Shown here: piece after piece, positions 41,541 to 50,789 of the stretch
How positions within the stretch are numbered: the first letter of the stretch is position 1
How the letters are laid out: each line of letters opens with the position of its first letter
DNA from: JAABVY01 sp964627935
Lineage (GTDB): Bacteria > Zixibacteria > MSB-5A5 > JAABVY01
DNA: 64,000 nucleotides
Direction: 5' to 3'
Assembly: GCA_964627935.1 (NCBI GenBank)
Contig: CAZVLB010000003.1
Coordinates: 1-64,000, forward strand
Position numbers and translations under genes: made by a program
The notes under the pieces: model-generated
Databases searched by the model: none
What the model was told of the DNA's origin: nothing
Seen by the model: only the letters and a program-made list of their open reading frames with translations

Positions 41541-42056
41541 TTAATCTTGGGGATTGCTGTAGGGCATGGCATGAATGCCGTCGACACTCATCTCTTTGTA
41601 ATCGAATTCCTCTGTGATACCGCAAACCTCCGGAGCTCTTTCAATCGAATGACAGCGCAGGCAGGTTTCCTCATCGCCCGGGATCAAGCCCCTTTTAACC
41701 GCCAGTTCACGGTTTTTCATGGTGTTCAGGTCGCGGTACTCGCTACCAGGGCCATGACACGCCTCACATTGGACATCCGGCAGTAACTTGCCCGCAGGAG
41801 TAGTACCGGTGGCATGACACTCGAGGCAGCTGCCTTTTTCGCGGTCAGCAGGCTTGAGCACAGACAGGGCATTGGCATGTTTGGTTTCCAGCCACGAGGA
41901 TCCGACACCATCACGTTTATGGCACATCATACACTTTTTTGCCCCGATATAGGAATACTCATGCGACTCTTGACTGTCGTTCTGGGCTATTACTATTACA
42001 GACAGAAGCAAAATTCCGGTTGCTAAAACGATTAATGGCGCAAGGCTTTTTTTCAT
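41541..42056 (-). CDS. tetrahaem c-type cytochrome
   Basis: A 171-residue exported cytochrome with four CxxCH sites: CMMCH (42-46), CLECH (77-81), CEACH (97-101) and CLRCH (132-136). The signal anchor is LIVLATGILLLSVIVIA. Spacing and the segments YIGAKKCMMCHKR...SWLETKHANAL resemble the cytochrome c554 family (Cytochrome_C554/NapC-like multihaem proteins). It is the last gene of the respiratory operon, 30 bases after coxC. It could carry electrons in the periplasm to or from the ACIII/oxidase pair, but a separate terminal or sensory function is possible. Confidence 0.85.
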   Translation of the reverse strand: MKKSLAPLIVLATGILLLSVIVIAQNDSQESHEYSYIGAKKCMMCHKRDGVGSSWLETKHANALSVLKPADREKGSCLECHATGTTPAGKLLPDVQCEACHGPGSEYRDLNTMKNRELAVKRGLIPGDEETCLRCHSIERAPEVCGITEEFDYKEMSVDGIHAMPYSNPQD

Positions 42057-42086
42057 GGCCCTCTCCCCGCATTTGCGCGAGTCTTA

Positions 42087-42881
42087 TCAGATCAGATATA
42101 TACTGAAGAACAAAAGAATCCAGATCACGTCGACAAAATGCCAGTACCATGATGACGCCAGGAGCGAAAAATGCCGTTTGGGATCCATCTGCCCCAGCTC
42201 CAGCCGGCCGTAAACCAGGAGCAGGAATATAATCCCGACCGATACATGCAGGCCATGGAAGCCGGTCATCATATAGAATAAAGTCCCGAAAACATTGGTA
42301 TCAGTCGTAAACTGATAGTGATTTATCAACAGGCCCCATTCATAGCCCTGAAACCCCAGAAAGATCAGGCCCAGTGCGGCGGTCACTGCTATCAGGAACT
42401 TGGCCTGCAACCTTTGCCCTTTTTTGAATGCGCGATGCCCGAATTCGCAGGTGACTGATGAAAACATCAGTATCAATGTCGCAATCGCCGGTAATGCAGT
42501 ATGAATCTCCGGAGTTCCCTCGGGCGGCCAGTAACCCAGATTATTACGGGTATAAAAGAAATGCACGAATAATGCTCCGAAAATCGCCGCCTCGGAGACC
42601 AGGAAATATTTCAGAAACATCATCAAGTCTTTTTGCTGAAGAGTGCGGGCCTGATCCTCAGGTTCGGCTTTTTCACGAACAACGCTGTTGGCCCAGCCCA
42701 TCAGGGACACCAGTGTCACCACCCCGCCGACAATGAAACAAAGCTCGGCAATAATCATGTTTCCGGAGCTTAAGAATATCACTCCGAATGGAAGAAACCC
42801 GATTCCGATCGAAAGCACCAGGGGCCAGATCGAATTGGGCGGAAGATGTATTTCATGATCATGTGTCGCTTCTGTGTTCAT
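42087..42881 (-). CDS. coxC: cytochrome c oxidase subunit III
   Basis: A 264-residue haem-copper oxidase subunit III with seven membrane segments. Typical stretches are KYFLVSEAAIFGALFVHFFYTR, the conserved Glu helix LIFLGFQGYEW, FYMMTGFHGLHVSVGIIFLL and SWYWHFVDVIWILLFFSIYL. In aa3/caa3 enzymes it stabilises subunit I and feeds lipid-bound proton pathways. The start directly follows the stop of the 58-residue membrane protein (no spacer), so the two are translationally coupled. Confidence 0.93.
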   Translation of the reverse strand: MNTEATHDHEIHLPPNSIWPLVLSIGIGFLPFGVIFLSSGNMIIAELCFIVGGVVTLVSLMGWANSVVREKAEPEDQARTLQQKDLMMFLKYFLVSEAAIFGALFVHFFYTRNNLGYWPPEGTPEIHTALPAIATLILMFSSVTCEFGHRAFKKGQRLQAKFLIAVTAALGLIFLGFQGYEWGLLINHYQFTTDTNVFGTLFYMMTGFHGLHVSVGIIFLLLVYGRLELGQMDPKRHFSLLASSWYWHFVDVIWILLFFSIYLI

Positions 42882-43058
42882 CTATTCTCCCATGCGCTTT
42901 TCGGTTCCATAGATGCTCGTGTCCTCCAACTGTTCGATATCGCCTGTGTACATGCTGTAAACCGTGTAGGCCATTATCCCCAGTATGACAACCGCCAGAA
43001 TCAGGGCCAGGATGCGGTTACGTTTTTTGGTTTTGGGATCCAGTTCCTTTTTTCTCAT
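42882..43058 (-). CDS. 58-residue single-pass membrane protein of the oxidase operon
   Basis: A short gene between cox11 and coxC. On the minus strand ATG at 43058 opens MRKKELDPKTKKRNRILAL and the frame closes with TAG at 42882-42884. It has a basic cytosolic start, one helix (ILALILAVVILGIMAYTVYSMY) and an acidic outer end (GDIEQLEDTS). Its start overlaps the cox11 stop by four bases (ATGA) and its stop abuts the coxC start, so it is surely translated with them. Size, topology and place fit a small accessory subunit, of the kind seen as subunit IV or CcoQ-like proteins in other oxidases. No known family recognised. Confidence 0.8.
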   Translation of the reverse strand: MRKKELDPKTKKRNRILALILAVVILGIMAYTVYSMYTGDIEQLEDTSIYGTEKRMGE

Positions 43059-43627
43059 GAACCACTCCCGCTGATCTTGAAATCTCTCTTGAGAGATTCA
43101 TCGACATCATCCTTGTCACGTTTGAAAAGTGTATAATGCATCGTCACCCGGTCAACCTTCGGGTCCAAGTCAGGTTTGAAATAATACACCAGTGGCACGG
43201 AAATATCCTCATGCGGCATCAGGGTCATATCCTGGAAACAGAAACATTCCAGCATAGTGTATTTTTTTGATGCCTGGGCCGGAAAGACCGAATGCACGGG
43301 CCGAAAATAAAGCGTGTCATCGGACAAATTGACAAAATGATAGATATTTTTATCGCTTTCGCCCACATATATCTCCGATGAGCTTTTTTCCGATTCGAAC
43401 ATTATCGGAAGCTCGTCATTGACTGTTGTCGTAAACTGCACTTTCAACGGCCGGGTTGAATCGGCGACTATATCTTCCTGCTTCTCACCCGGTTCAGCGT
43501 TGGGCGATATCCCAATGCCGATAGCCGAGCAAAAACGTTTAAACAGGGGCACATTGGCATAACCGAATACGAACATTCCGATTATGATAAGCACCAGGAC
43601 AATTAAAAATATTTTATTCTTTCTCAC
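43055..43627 (-). CDS. ctaG: cytochrome c oxidase copper-assembly protein Cox11/CtaG
   Basis: A 190-residue Cox11 protein: one N-terminal membrane helix (IFLIVLVLIIIGMFVFGYA) and a periplasmic immunoglobulin-like domain. The copper motif is CFCF in MLECFCFQDMTLMPHE. The stretch VPLFKRFCSAIGIG after the helix also belongs to the family. It brings copper to the CuB site of CoxA. Four-base overlap with the next gene. The gene follows ctaB by 32 bases in the haem/copper assembly part of the operon. Confidence 0.92.
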   Translation of the reverse strand: MRKNKIFLIVLVLIIIGMFVFGYANVPLFKRFCSAIGIGISPNAEPGEKQEDIVADSTRPLKVQFTTTVNDELPIMFESEKSSSEIYVGESDKNIYHFVNLSDDTLYFRPVHSVFPAQASKKYTMLECFCFQDMTLMPHEDISVPLVYYFKPDLDPKVDRVTMHYTLFKRDKDDVDESLKRDFKISGSGS

Positions 43628-43659
43628 TTAGAACCACCACCTCTGACATGCTATTTATA

Positions 43660-44532
43660 TCAAAACCCCCACGTGATAAAGCTATCGATAATCATGGCGA
43701 AAAACAAGACAAACAAATAGACAATCGAATACCCGAAAAGAGCGCGTTGCATCCGGCGCTCCCGGGTCCTCTTTGCCTCCAGAGACTTTTTCACAAAAAC
43801 GGCTCCCAAAGCTATCGCGGCTATGGCATACAAGGGCCCGGAGCTTGTGGCAATCAAAGCCAGGCTGATAGCTACAAGCGCTATAGTGTAATATAGTATA
43901 TGCTTCAGCGCGCTGTTTTCTCCTCGCACCACCGGAAGCATGGGCAGGCCGACATTTTTATAGTCATCGCGGTAATACAATGCCAGCGCCCAGAAATGCG
44001 GCGGTGTCCAGATAAATACTATCATGAAAATTATCAGCGGTGTCCATGCTATCCCGCCCGTGGCCGCGGCCCAGGTAATAATCGGAGCCATCGCCCCGGC
44101 CGCACCGCCGATTACGATATTCTGATCGGTATTAGGCTTGAGCACCAGCGTATAGAAAAGCCCATAAAACAAGATCGTCGCCAATGCCAGAAGCGCGGAG
44201 AGAACATTGAAAAAACCGACAAACAGTGCAATCGATATAATTCCTATACCGATCGCAAAAGCCAGCGCCTGCCATGGTTTCAGGCTGCCCTTGGGCAATG
44301 GCCTGCGGTTGCGTGTGCGGCTCATGCGCGAATCGATATCCCGTTCGAAATACATATTGAGCGCATTGGCCGATCCGCCGGAAAGATACAATGCAACCAG
44401 CACAAGCAGAAAACCCAGGGGTTCTGCCAGAAGCGATCCCTCGAGAATCATTGCCGCCGCACCGGAGAGGATCACAAGTATCATCACACGCGGCTTGGTC
44501 AGATTAATATATTCAGAGAATACGGACTTCAT
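43660..44532 (-). CDS. ctaB: protohaem IX farnesyltransferase (haem O synthase)
   Basis: A 290-residue UbiA-superfamily enzyme with about nine membrane helices. The first aspartate motif is NMYFERDIDSRMSRTRNRRPLPKG, and the second region is FIWTPPHFWALALYYRDDYKNVGLPMLP. It joins a farnesyl group to haem B in the membrane to give haem O, the precursor used by the CtaA next to it. Overlaps ctaA by 20 bases. Confidence 0.95.
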   Translation of the reverse strand: MKSVFSEYINLTKPRVMILVILSGAAAMILEGSLLAEPLGFLLVLVALYLSGGSANALNMYFERDIDSRMSRTRNRRPLPKGSLKPWQALAFAIGIGIISIALFVGFFNVLSALLALATILFYGLFYTLVLKPNTDQNIVIGGAAGAMAPIITWAAATGGIAWTPLIIFMIVFIWTPPHFWALALYYRDDYKNVGLPMLPVVRGENSALKHILYYTIALVAISLALIATSSGPLYAIAAIALGAVFVKKSLEAKRTRERRMQRALFGYSIVYLFVLFFAMIIDSFITWGF

Positions 44533-45628
44533 GATTTTTCAACTCATAGGTTATATATACAAGGTTTGCAAACAGCACCAGGCCCATACCCAGATGGATC
44601 ACCCCTAATGCGGCCGGGACTTTCAATAGCAATGTGATAATGCCCAGGATAACCTGCAGGACAACCACGCTGGCCAGGAACCTGAGGCCGATTCGTGCTC
44701 GCGGCGAAACGTGGAATTTCATGCTGTAAAAGATAATATAGAACGATATGATCAGCACCGCAAATGCCCACCATCTGTGAATGAACTGCACCAGCACCTC
44801 ATTGTGTATAAAATTCATAATCCCAAGATATGATCTCCAGAGCACATTCAGGGGCGGAATCAGATGATCCCCGATTTTGGGCCATGTGTTCCAGTTGAAT
44901 CCGGCCTTGGTGCCGGCAACTATTCCGCCGGAGAGAACCTGCAGAAATGTAAACGTGATCGCTGTCCATCCGATCCGATTCAGAAATTTGTTGTAATAAC
45001 TGCGCGACTTATCGGGTGGATTCGAAATCGAAATTCCGGTCCAGAACAGGAGGCCGAAAAAGGCGAATGCCAGCCCCAGATGGATCGCCAGAAATTCAGC
45101 CTGCAAATCGTATTTGACGACTATGCCCCCCATCACCGCCTGCAGGATCAGCAGTGCAAACCCGGCCCACATGCGCAAGCCGAATCTTTGACGCATCTCT
45201 TTGCGGCGGTAAACCTTGAATATAAGCACCAGAAACAGAATCCCGAGCACGGCGGCCAGGAATCGGTGAAAATATTCCAGGGCAAACATGGTTTTGAATC
45301 TGTCGATCGGAATTATACCGGGAGCCTCGCGATGATATGCGCTGTCGACCTCGACACCTTCAATAACGCTGTGATAGGTCTTATAAACCGCCTCCCAGTC
45401 GCTTTCACTCATCGGGGGAAGCAATGAACCATTGATAATCGGCCACTCGGGTATCGAAAGGCCCGAATCTGTCAGACGCACAATCCCGCCCACGACAACC
45501 AGGAAGGCAACCAGCAGGCTGACCCCCAGAAACCAGCGCCCCAGCTTCTTATCCGGGGCAAATATTGGTCCTGATTCCTGCGCCGATTTATGACGCGATT
45601 CCATGGTCGATTTCTGTTCAGCCGACAT
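44513..45628 (-). CDS. ctaA: haem A synthase
   Basis: A 371-residue CtaA/Cox15 protein with eight membrane helices. Haem-ligand histidines sit in FALEYFHRFLAAVLG, AIHLGLAFAFFG, FIHRWWAF and GVIHLGMGLVLF. The outside loop GGIVRLTDSGLSIPEWP is diagnostic. The enzyme oxidises haem O to haem A for the oxidase. No cysteine pair is present in the first outside loop, as in the proteobacterial/mitochondrial form rather than the Bacillus form. It shares one base with the coxA stop and overlaps ctaB. Confidence 0.94.
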   Translation of the reverse strand: MSAEQKSTMESRHKSAQESGPIFAPDKKLGRWFLGVSLLVAFLVVVGGIVRLTDSGLSIPEWPIINGSLLPPMSESDWEAVYKTYHSVIEGVEVDSAYHREAPGIIPIDRFKTMFALEYFHRFLAAVLGILFLVLIFKVYRRKEMRQRFGLRMWAGFALLILQAVMGGIVVKYDLQAEFLAIHLGLAFAFFGLLFWTGISISNPPDKSRSYYNKFLNRIGWTAITFTFLQVLSGGIVAGTKAGFNWNTWPKIGDHLIPPLNVLWRSYLGIMNFIHNEVLVQFIHRWWAFAVLIISFYIIFYSMKFHVSPRARIGLRFLASVVVLQVILGIITLLLKVPAALGVIHLGMGLVLFANLVYITYELKNHEVRIL

Positions 45629-47241
45629 TACTTGATCTCCGGAATCTTTTCGAAGTTATAATCCGGCGGCGGACTGGGTATCTTCCAAACCAGCGTGTCC
45701 TGAATATCGTTAATCATCCAGGGGTCATCGCCCAATGGTTCACGCCTGGTGAAGAATGATTTCCTGAGAATATCATACATGAACAGGATTCCCGCCGCAA
45801 ACATAAATATATATCCTATCGATGATATGGCATTGAGAGTGGCAAATTCCGGCCGGTATGTGAAAATCCTGCGGGCCATGCCCTGAATTCCCATGAAATG
45901 CATCGGGAAGAAGGTAACATTGAGACCGATATAAAACAGCCAGAACACATAACGTCCTATTTTCTCGCTTAATAATCTGCCCGACATTTTGGGATACCAG
46001 AAATAGGTACCGGCAAAGAGCGCCAAAACAGATCCGCCCACAAGCACATAATGGAAATGCCCAACCACAAAATATGAATCATGAACCTGGTAATCGATCG
46101 GCACATTGGCCAGCATAATACCAGTCATACCGCCGATGATAAATACCGAGATAAATCCCAGGCCGAACTTCATTGCCGTGGTAAATCTTATGGTACCGCC
46201 CCATACGGTGGCAATCCAGCTGAATACTTTAATACCCGTAGGCACCGCTATTATCATGGTCATATAGCTGAACAGCACCTGCAGCCAGGCCGGCATACCG
46301 GAGACGAACATATGATGCGCCCAGACCATGTAGCCGACAATACCAATTGCGGCCAATGCGATTACCATGCCTTTGTATCCAAAAATTTTCTTGTGCGAGA
46401 ATGATGCCAGCACATGCGAGATAATCCCGAAACCGGGCAGGATCATTATATAAACCGCCGGATGCGAATAGAACCAGAACAGGTGCTGATACAGAAGCGG
46501 ATCCCCGCCACGGCTGACCGTCACAAATCCAGTTCCGAACAATCTATCCGCCAGAAGCATCGAAACCGCCGCACTGAGCACGGGCGTGGCAATCAGAATC
46601 ATGGAGGCATTGACCAGCCAGGACCACGAAAACAGGGGCATCTTAAACCAGCTCATACCTGGTGCACGCAGGTTGGCAATGGTTACGATGAAGTTCACCG
46701 CTCCCAATATCGACGATGTCCCGATCAGGATCACGCCCATGATCCACATATCCATACCCGGCCCGGCCGAATATGTGGCCAGCGAAAGGGGTGGATATGC
46801 TGTCCAGCCTGCCTGGGTTGCGCCTCCCGCAACGAAGAAACTGGCAAACATCAGAATAGCGGCCGGGATTGCCAGCCAGAATGAGAACGCGTTCAGACGC
46901 GGGAAGGCCATATCCCGTGCGCCGATCAAAAGCGGTACGAAATAGTTGCCAAAGCCGGTCAGGGCCGGAATGATTACAAAGAAAATCATCAGGGAGGCAT
47001 GCATGGATATAAGCATGTTATAAAACTCAGGTGAAATCAGGCCGGAATCCGGGGTTGCCAGCTGGGCCCGGATCATACCTGCAAATGCGCCGCCCACAAA
47101 ACCCATGATCAACGACAGCCACAGGTACATGATTCCGATCTTTTTATGATCACCAGTGCTGAGCCAGTCAACCACTCGTGAAATGAATGGCCTTTTCGGC
47201 TCCGGGGCCGGTCTTTCTTCACTTGCTACAGTATCTTGCAT
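45628..47241 (-). CDS. coxA: cytochrome c oxidase subunit I, A2-type caa3
   Basis: A 537-residue haem-copper oxidase core subunit with 12 membrane helices. The helix VI region reads FWFYSHPAVYIMILPGFGIIS, with Y258-S259-H260; classical A1 enzymes have GHPEVYILILP with a Glu. The YSHP form marks the A2 type known from Rhodothermus marinus caa3 oxidase, where Tyr-Ser replaces the Glu in the proton path. Other ligands are seen in MISMHASLMIFFVIIP, MVWAHHMFVSG and YFVVGHFHYVLVGG. The enzyme reduces oxygen and pumps protons. It lies 12 bases after coxB. Confidence 0.95.
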   Translation of the reverse strand: MQDTVASEERPAPEPKRPFISRVVDWLSTGDHKKIGIMYLWLSLIMGFVGGAFAGMIRAQLATPDSGLISPEFYNMLISMHASLMIFFVIIPALTGFGNYFVPLLIGARDMAFPRLNAFSFWLAIPAAILMFASFFVAGGATQAGWTAYPPLSLATYSAGPGMDMWIMGVILIGTSSILGAVNFIVTIANLRAPGMSWFKMPLFSWSWLVNASMILIATPVLSAAVSMLLADRLFGTGFVTVSRGGDPLLYQHLFWFYSHPAVYIMILPGFGIISHVLASFSHKKIFGYKGMVIALAAIGIVGYMVWAHHMFVSGMPAWLQVLFSYMTMIIAVPTGIKVFSWIATVWGGTIRFTTAMKFGLGFISVFIIGGMTGIMLANVPIDYQVHDSYFVVGHFHYVLVGGSVLALFAGTYFWYPKMSGRLLSEKIGRYVFWLFYIGLNVTFFPMHFMGIQGMARRIFTYRPEFATLNAISSIGYIFMFAAGILFMYDILRKSFFTRREPLGDDPWMINDIQDTLVWKIPSPPPDYNFEKIPEIK

Positions 47242-47253
47242 ATCGAAATCTCA

Positions 47254-48051
47254 TTAATTGGATGTTTGCGTTTCCTGCTGCCCGGCTTTGGCCGACGCCG
47301 GAGTCAATTCCAGATCAGCCGCCTCGGCCTGCTTCTTTTTAACCCAGGCCATAAACTCATCCTCGGGCAATACTTTGACATCGATGAGCATCTCGGCATG
47401 AAGCTCGCCGCAGAGCTCGGCACATTGGCCCTTATAAGTGCCCGGCTTGGCCTTGAACCAGATTTCGGTTATCCTGCCCGGCATCATATCCTTCTTGATT
47501 CCAAATGCGGGCACCCACCATGAATGGATCACATCGATACTGGTGCCATACAGGGTCACAAATTTATTGGCCGGAACCACCAATGGCTCTTCGGCAATAG
47601 CGATATCATATTCGGGGTAACTGTATTTCCAGAAAAAGCGCTGGGCCTCGACCTCAACCACAAGGTCAGTCTGCGGGGAATAATTGATCTGTTCGATTAT
47701 ACCATATGTTGAAATGGCAAGGATCACCAGCGTGATTGCCGGGGCAATGGTCCAGGCTATTTCCAGGCGGACATTATCGTGAAATTTGGCCGGTTCACGG
47801 CCCGGTCTCTTGCGAAACTTGAATATCGCATACAGAAGCAGACCCTCTGCCAGAAACAGGAAGGGCATGATCAGCATCATGGTAAACCAGAAACTGCCGC
47901 GCACATCTTCAGCCAAAGGCGTGGCCGGGTCTGTCAGAAAGTTGGTAATATCCTCTTCCTGGGCCTGAACGGGGCTAAATATGCCCACAAACAGGATTAT
48001 AAGCAGCCCCGTTAAACATCCGTATGTAAACACTTTCTTATTCAAAAACAT
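47254..48051 (-). CDS. coxB: cytochrome c oxidase subunit II
   Basis: A 265-residue subunit II: signal or first helix (GLLIILFVGIFSPVQA), two membrane helices, and a cupredoxin domain with the CuA site HSWWVPAFG...YKGQCAELCGELHAEMLID (Cys, Cys, His, Met and upstream His all present). The tail is Ala/Gln-rich and ends without a fused cytochrome c domain, although caa3 enzymes often carry one. The missing haem domain is probably supplied by the dihaem cytochrome encoded six bases upstream. Confidence 0.94.
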   Translation of the reverse strand: MFLNKKVFTYGCLTGLLIILFVGIFSPVQAQEEDITNFLTDPATPLAEDVRGSFWFTMMLIMPFLFLAEGLLLYAIFKFRKRPGREPAKFHDNVRLEIAWTIAPAITLVILAISTYGIIEQINYSPQTDLVVEVEAQRFFWKYSYPEYDIAIAEEPLVVPANKFVTLYGTSIDVIHSWWVPAFGIKKDMMPGRITEIWFKAKPGTYKGQCAELCGELHAEMLIDVKVLPEDEFMAWVKKKQAEAADLELTPASAKAGQQETQTSN

Positions 48052-48056
48052 GGCAG

Positions 48057-49001
48057 TTATCGTGATTCGGCCAAACCGATTATATGGTTATACAGTTGTG
48101 AAATTTCGTTTCTGCTCAAACGGCTGAAATTGTGGTGAAACAGGCCCGGACTGCCAGTGGTAAGAAACTTCTCAAATTCCTGCCTGCTCATCCTCGCAAC
48201 CTCCTCATTACCGGCAATTATGCCGGTTTCCAAATAGATAACAGAAGATGGTGCCACATGTTCCGTGCCCGCTTTGCCCATACCATTCTCTCCGTGGCAT
48301 GATGCACAAAAGTTATCATAAAGGCGGCTGGGCTTGAAATTGACCTGCGAACCCATCACATCCGGGCGAGTGGCTCGCTCAGCCAGCACAAGTTCTTTTG
48401 CCTTGGTAATTTCGATTGTCTGCAGGGGTTCTTCTTTGGCGGCCGTATCGGCCGGGGCCACCACCTGTTCCTCTGCACCCACCGCGGGCTTTGGCAGGGC
48501 ATCCACAAGCTCCTGCGGATTTTCGGGTGGATTGGGCACAAATGTCTGCACATAATGGGCCATCGCTATACGCTGCATTTTGGGCAAAAGATCGAACGCG
48601 GGCATTGATGTACCCGGAACACCATTATTGATCGTATTCAAAATCTGCAAAAATGAAGCGCCGTATTTGAACTTTTCATTTATGAAATTACGCGGAGGAG
48701 GATTTAATCCGGCCGCCTTGGGGCCATTCCCTTGCCCATCATCACCATGACATGAGGCGCAATTCAGGTTAAAAAGTTTCCTTCCTTCTAGTAAGAGGGA
48801 ATCTGTCGGCTCAAGATAATTGACCACAAAGACTTCCTCTTTCTGGGTCTCGGGCGGGCCGCCTTCTTCGGGGGGATAGTATTTACCATCGAATTCCCCG
48901 CGGTTGAAACCGACCGTGAAAGCCTTGTATACCAGGAATATGGCCGCAAACAGGAACAGCACATACACTATGAAATTTATTTTACCGCGAATATCAAACA
49001 T
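48057..49001 (-). CDS. dihaem cytochrome c, membrane-anchored
   Basis: A 314-residue protein with one N-terminal helix (INFIVYVLFLFAAIFLVYKAF) and two cytochrome c domains: CASCHGDDGQGNG near residue 80 and CASCHGENGMGKAG near residue 233. An acidic, Pro/Ala-rich linker of about 50 residues separates them. It overlaps the actF end by eight bases and lies just before coxB, so it stands between Alternative Complex III and the oxidase genes. It is the natural electron bridge from ACIII to CuA, and may replace the haem domain that caa3 subunit II often has. Confidence 0.88.
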   Translation of the reverse strand: MFDIRGKINFIVYVLFLFAAIFLVYKAFTVGFNRGEFDGKYYPPEEGGPPETQKEEVFVVNYLEPTDSLLLEGRKLFNLNCASCHGDDGQGNGPKAAGLNPPPRNFINEKFKYGASFLQILNTINNGVPGTSMPAFDLLPKMQRIAMAHYVQTFVPNPPENPQELVDALPKPAVGAEEQVVAPADTAAKEEPLQTIEITKAKELVLAERATRPDVMGSQVNFKPSRLYDNFCASCHGENGMGKAGTEHVAPSSVIYLETGIIAGNEEVARMSRQEFEKFLTTGSPGLFHHNFSRLSRNEISQLYNHIIGLAESR

Positions 49002-50169
49002 GTTGATACCTGCCTTTTACGCAAGTTTCCAGAGATGGATCGGCGACCGGGATAAGTGAATAGCGGAGGTAGAAGCGACGCAAAACCAAGCCGAAGAGCC
49101 CGGCAAATACCAGGAAGACACCTATTTCGATCCAACCGATCATACGGAATGATTCCGAGAATGACGGCACAACCATCCAGTAAATATCAAGATATTGCCC
49201 CACGAGAACCAGAATTGATACGCCCATCAAGACTTTCGGATTGGCGCGGAATTTTTCCGGCATGAGCACAATAAAAGGCACCAGCCATTTTAAAATCGGC
49301 AGTAATATAAACAGATACTGCCAGCCTTTAACCGAGCGCGGTACAAGATATATAATCTCGTGCGGCAGGTTGGCATACCAGATCAGCATATACTGGGCAA
49401 AACCGATATAAACCATGAACACTGAAAAGGCCATAATCCATGTGCCCAGGTCATGCAGATGCTTATGTTCAACCGCTCCCTTAAGATAGCCATTGCGCTT
49501 CAGCAAAATTGTTATAATCGCCACAAGCGACATTCCGCTCAGGAAAGCCCCGGCGAAACAATACACACCAAACATGGTGGAATAAAAATGCTCTTCCAGG
49601 GACATCAGAAGATCCATGGATGAGAATGTGAACGAGTATCCAAATACAATCAGGAAGATTATGCTTAACTTTTTGTTGGCAAGGGTCAGGCCGGCATTGC
49701 CCGTTTGATCCTGTTTGAGTGAATTCCTGACAATCAGAAATCCCAGCAGGGCCCATAATCCGAAGAAAAACAGCTGGCGCACGATAAACCATAATGAGGT
49801 CAGATAGACTTCTTTTGTATATGTGAAGAAATCTGCCGGCGCCGGGCCATACCATTCATACAATTTCGGAATACCGATAAACAGCCCGACAAGCAGGATA
49901 AAGGCCACCGGCAGCCATGAAAACAGCCCCTCGGCAATTCGGCGTACGGTAACCGACCAGGCCGCGCTGGCGGCATACTGAACCCCGACAAAAACCATAC
50001 CCCCCATTGACAGTGTCAGGAAGAAGAAAAACACGATCAGGTAATTATACCAGGCTCTTTGCGAATCAACCATAAGAGCGACCACAAAGAGGACCACTCC
50101 CAGGGCCATAATGCCCAAAAAGATGCGATCCCATTTGCCATTGGCTTCCAATGGCCCGGTATTTTTCAT
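48994..50169 (-). CDS. actF: Alternative Complex III subunit ActF
   Basis: A 391-residue membrane protein with about ten helices, related to ActC/NrfD. Typical parts are WSVTVRRIAEGLFSWLPVAFILL, SIIFLIVFGYSFTFSSMDLLMSLEEHFYSTMFGVYCFAGAFLSG and the long loop YMLIWYANLPHEI. I set the start at ATG 50169, preceded by AAGAGGT, in place of the ATG at 50193, which has no ribosome-binding site. ActF sits beside ActC in the ACIII membrane part, and the two are thought to form separate quinone/proton modules. It overlaps the following cytochrome gene by eight bases. Confidence 0.9.
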   Translation of the reverse strand: MKNTGPLEANGKWDRIFLGIMALGVVLFVVALMVDSQRAWYNYLIVFFFFLTLSMGGMVFVGVQYAASAAWSVTVRRIAEGLFSWLPVAFILLVGLFIGIPKLYEWYGPAPADFFTYTKEVYLTSLWFIVRQLFFFGLWALLGFLIVRNSLKQDQTGNAGLTLANKKLSIIFLIVFGYSFTFSSMDLLMSLEEHFYSTMFGVYCFAGAFLSGMSLVAIITILLKRNGYLKGAVEHKHLHDLGTWIMAFSVFMVYIGFAQYMLIWYANLPHEIIYLVPRSVKGWQYLFILLPILKWLVPFIVLMPEKFRANPKVLMGVSILVLVGQYLDIYWMVVPSFSESFRMIGWIEIGVFLVFAGLFGLVLRRFYLRYSLIPVADPSLETCVKGRYQHV

Positions 50170-50216
50170 TTCGACCTCTTTTTCCTCATGCATAATCTTG
50201 CCGTTCTCCGCTTACT

Positions 50217-50789
50217 TTATTGCACCGCCTGCAAATCTTCGGCTGACGGATTCTGCGACTTCTGTATTGCGCGCACGTAATGAATTATGGTCCAGCGTGT
50301 TATCGGGTCAATATGGCTCTTATAGCTGGGCATGTTGCCCTGGCCATGAGTAATCGTATGATAGATCCTTCCATCCGGCCAGTTTATAACTTTTTCAGAA
50401 TAAAGCACCGGCGGCTTGGTCATCTTGGGAATAATCGGACCATCACCCGCACCCATATCACCATGACACACGCCGCAGAAGATATCATAATACTTCTCAC
50501 CGGCGGCCAGCACCTCTTCGGTCAATGGCACCGGATTGACCAGCATCTGGGCCGCCAGCGTATCACCCGCTGCCAGTTGATATGGAACGAAATCACGCGG
50601 TATCGAACCCTCGGGTGGCTGGCGCATATAGCTTTCGCCTTCCTGATCAGGATTATTCTCCTGCGCCTTGATGGCCGGAGATTCATACATATCCGGAACA
50701 TACTGCCATTCACGGGCATTGCGGCTGCTGTCACAGGATACCAGCAGGATAAAGGCCATCGCCATTAATATTTTAACCGCCGATCTCAT
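50217..50789 (-). CDS. actE: Alternative Complex III monohaem cytochrome c, ActE
   Basis: A 190-residue lipoprotein cytochrome. The lipobox is LVSC after a hydrophobic stretch, and the single haem site is FCGVCHGDMGAGDG near residue 108 with a distal Met in the following loop. The stretch PPEGSIPRDFVPYQLA before the haem domain is common to ActE proteins. ATG 50789 is preferred, because GAGG lies six bases before it; the frame is open to ATG 50795 and TTG 50801. It overlaps actD and takes electrons from ActB/ActA towards the exit cytochrome. Confidence 0.9.
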   Translation of the reverse strand: MRSAVKILMAMAFILLVSCDSSRNAREWQYVPDMYESPAIKAQENNPDQEGESYMRQPPEGSIPRDFVPYQLAAGDTLAAQMLVNPVPLTEEVLAAGEKYYDIFCGVCHGDMGAGDGPIIPKMTKPPVLYSEKVINWPDGRIYHTITHGQGNMPSYKSHIDPITRWTIIHYVRAIQKSQNPSAEDLQAVQ

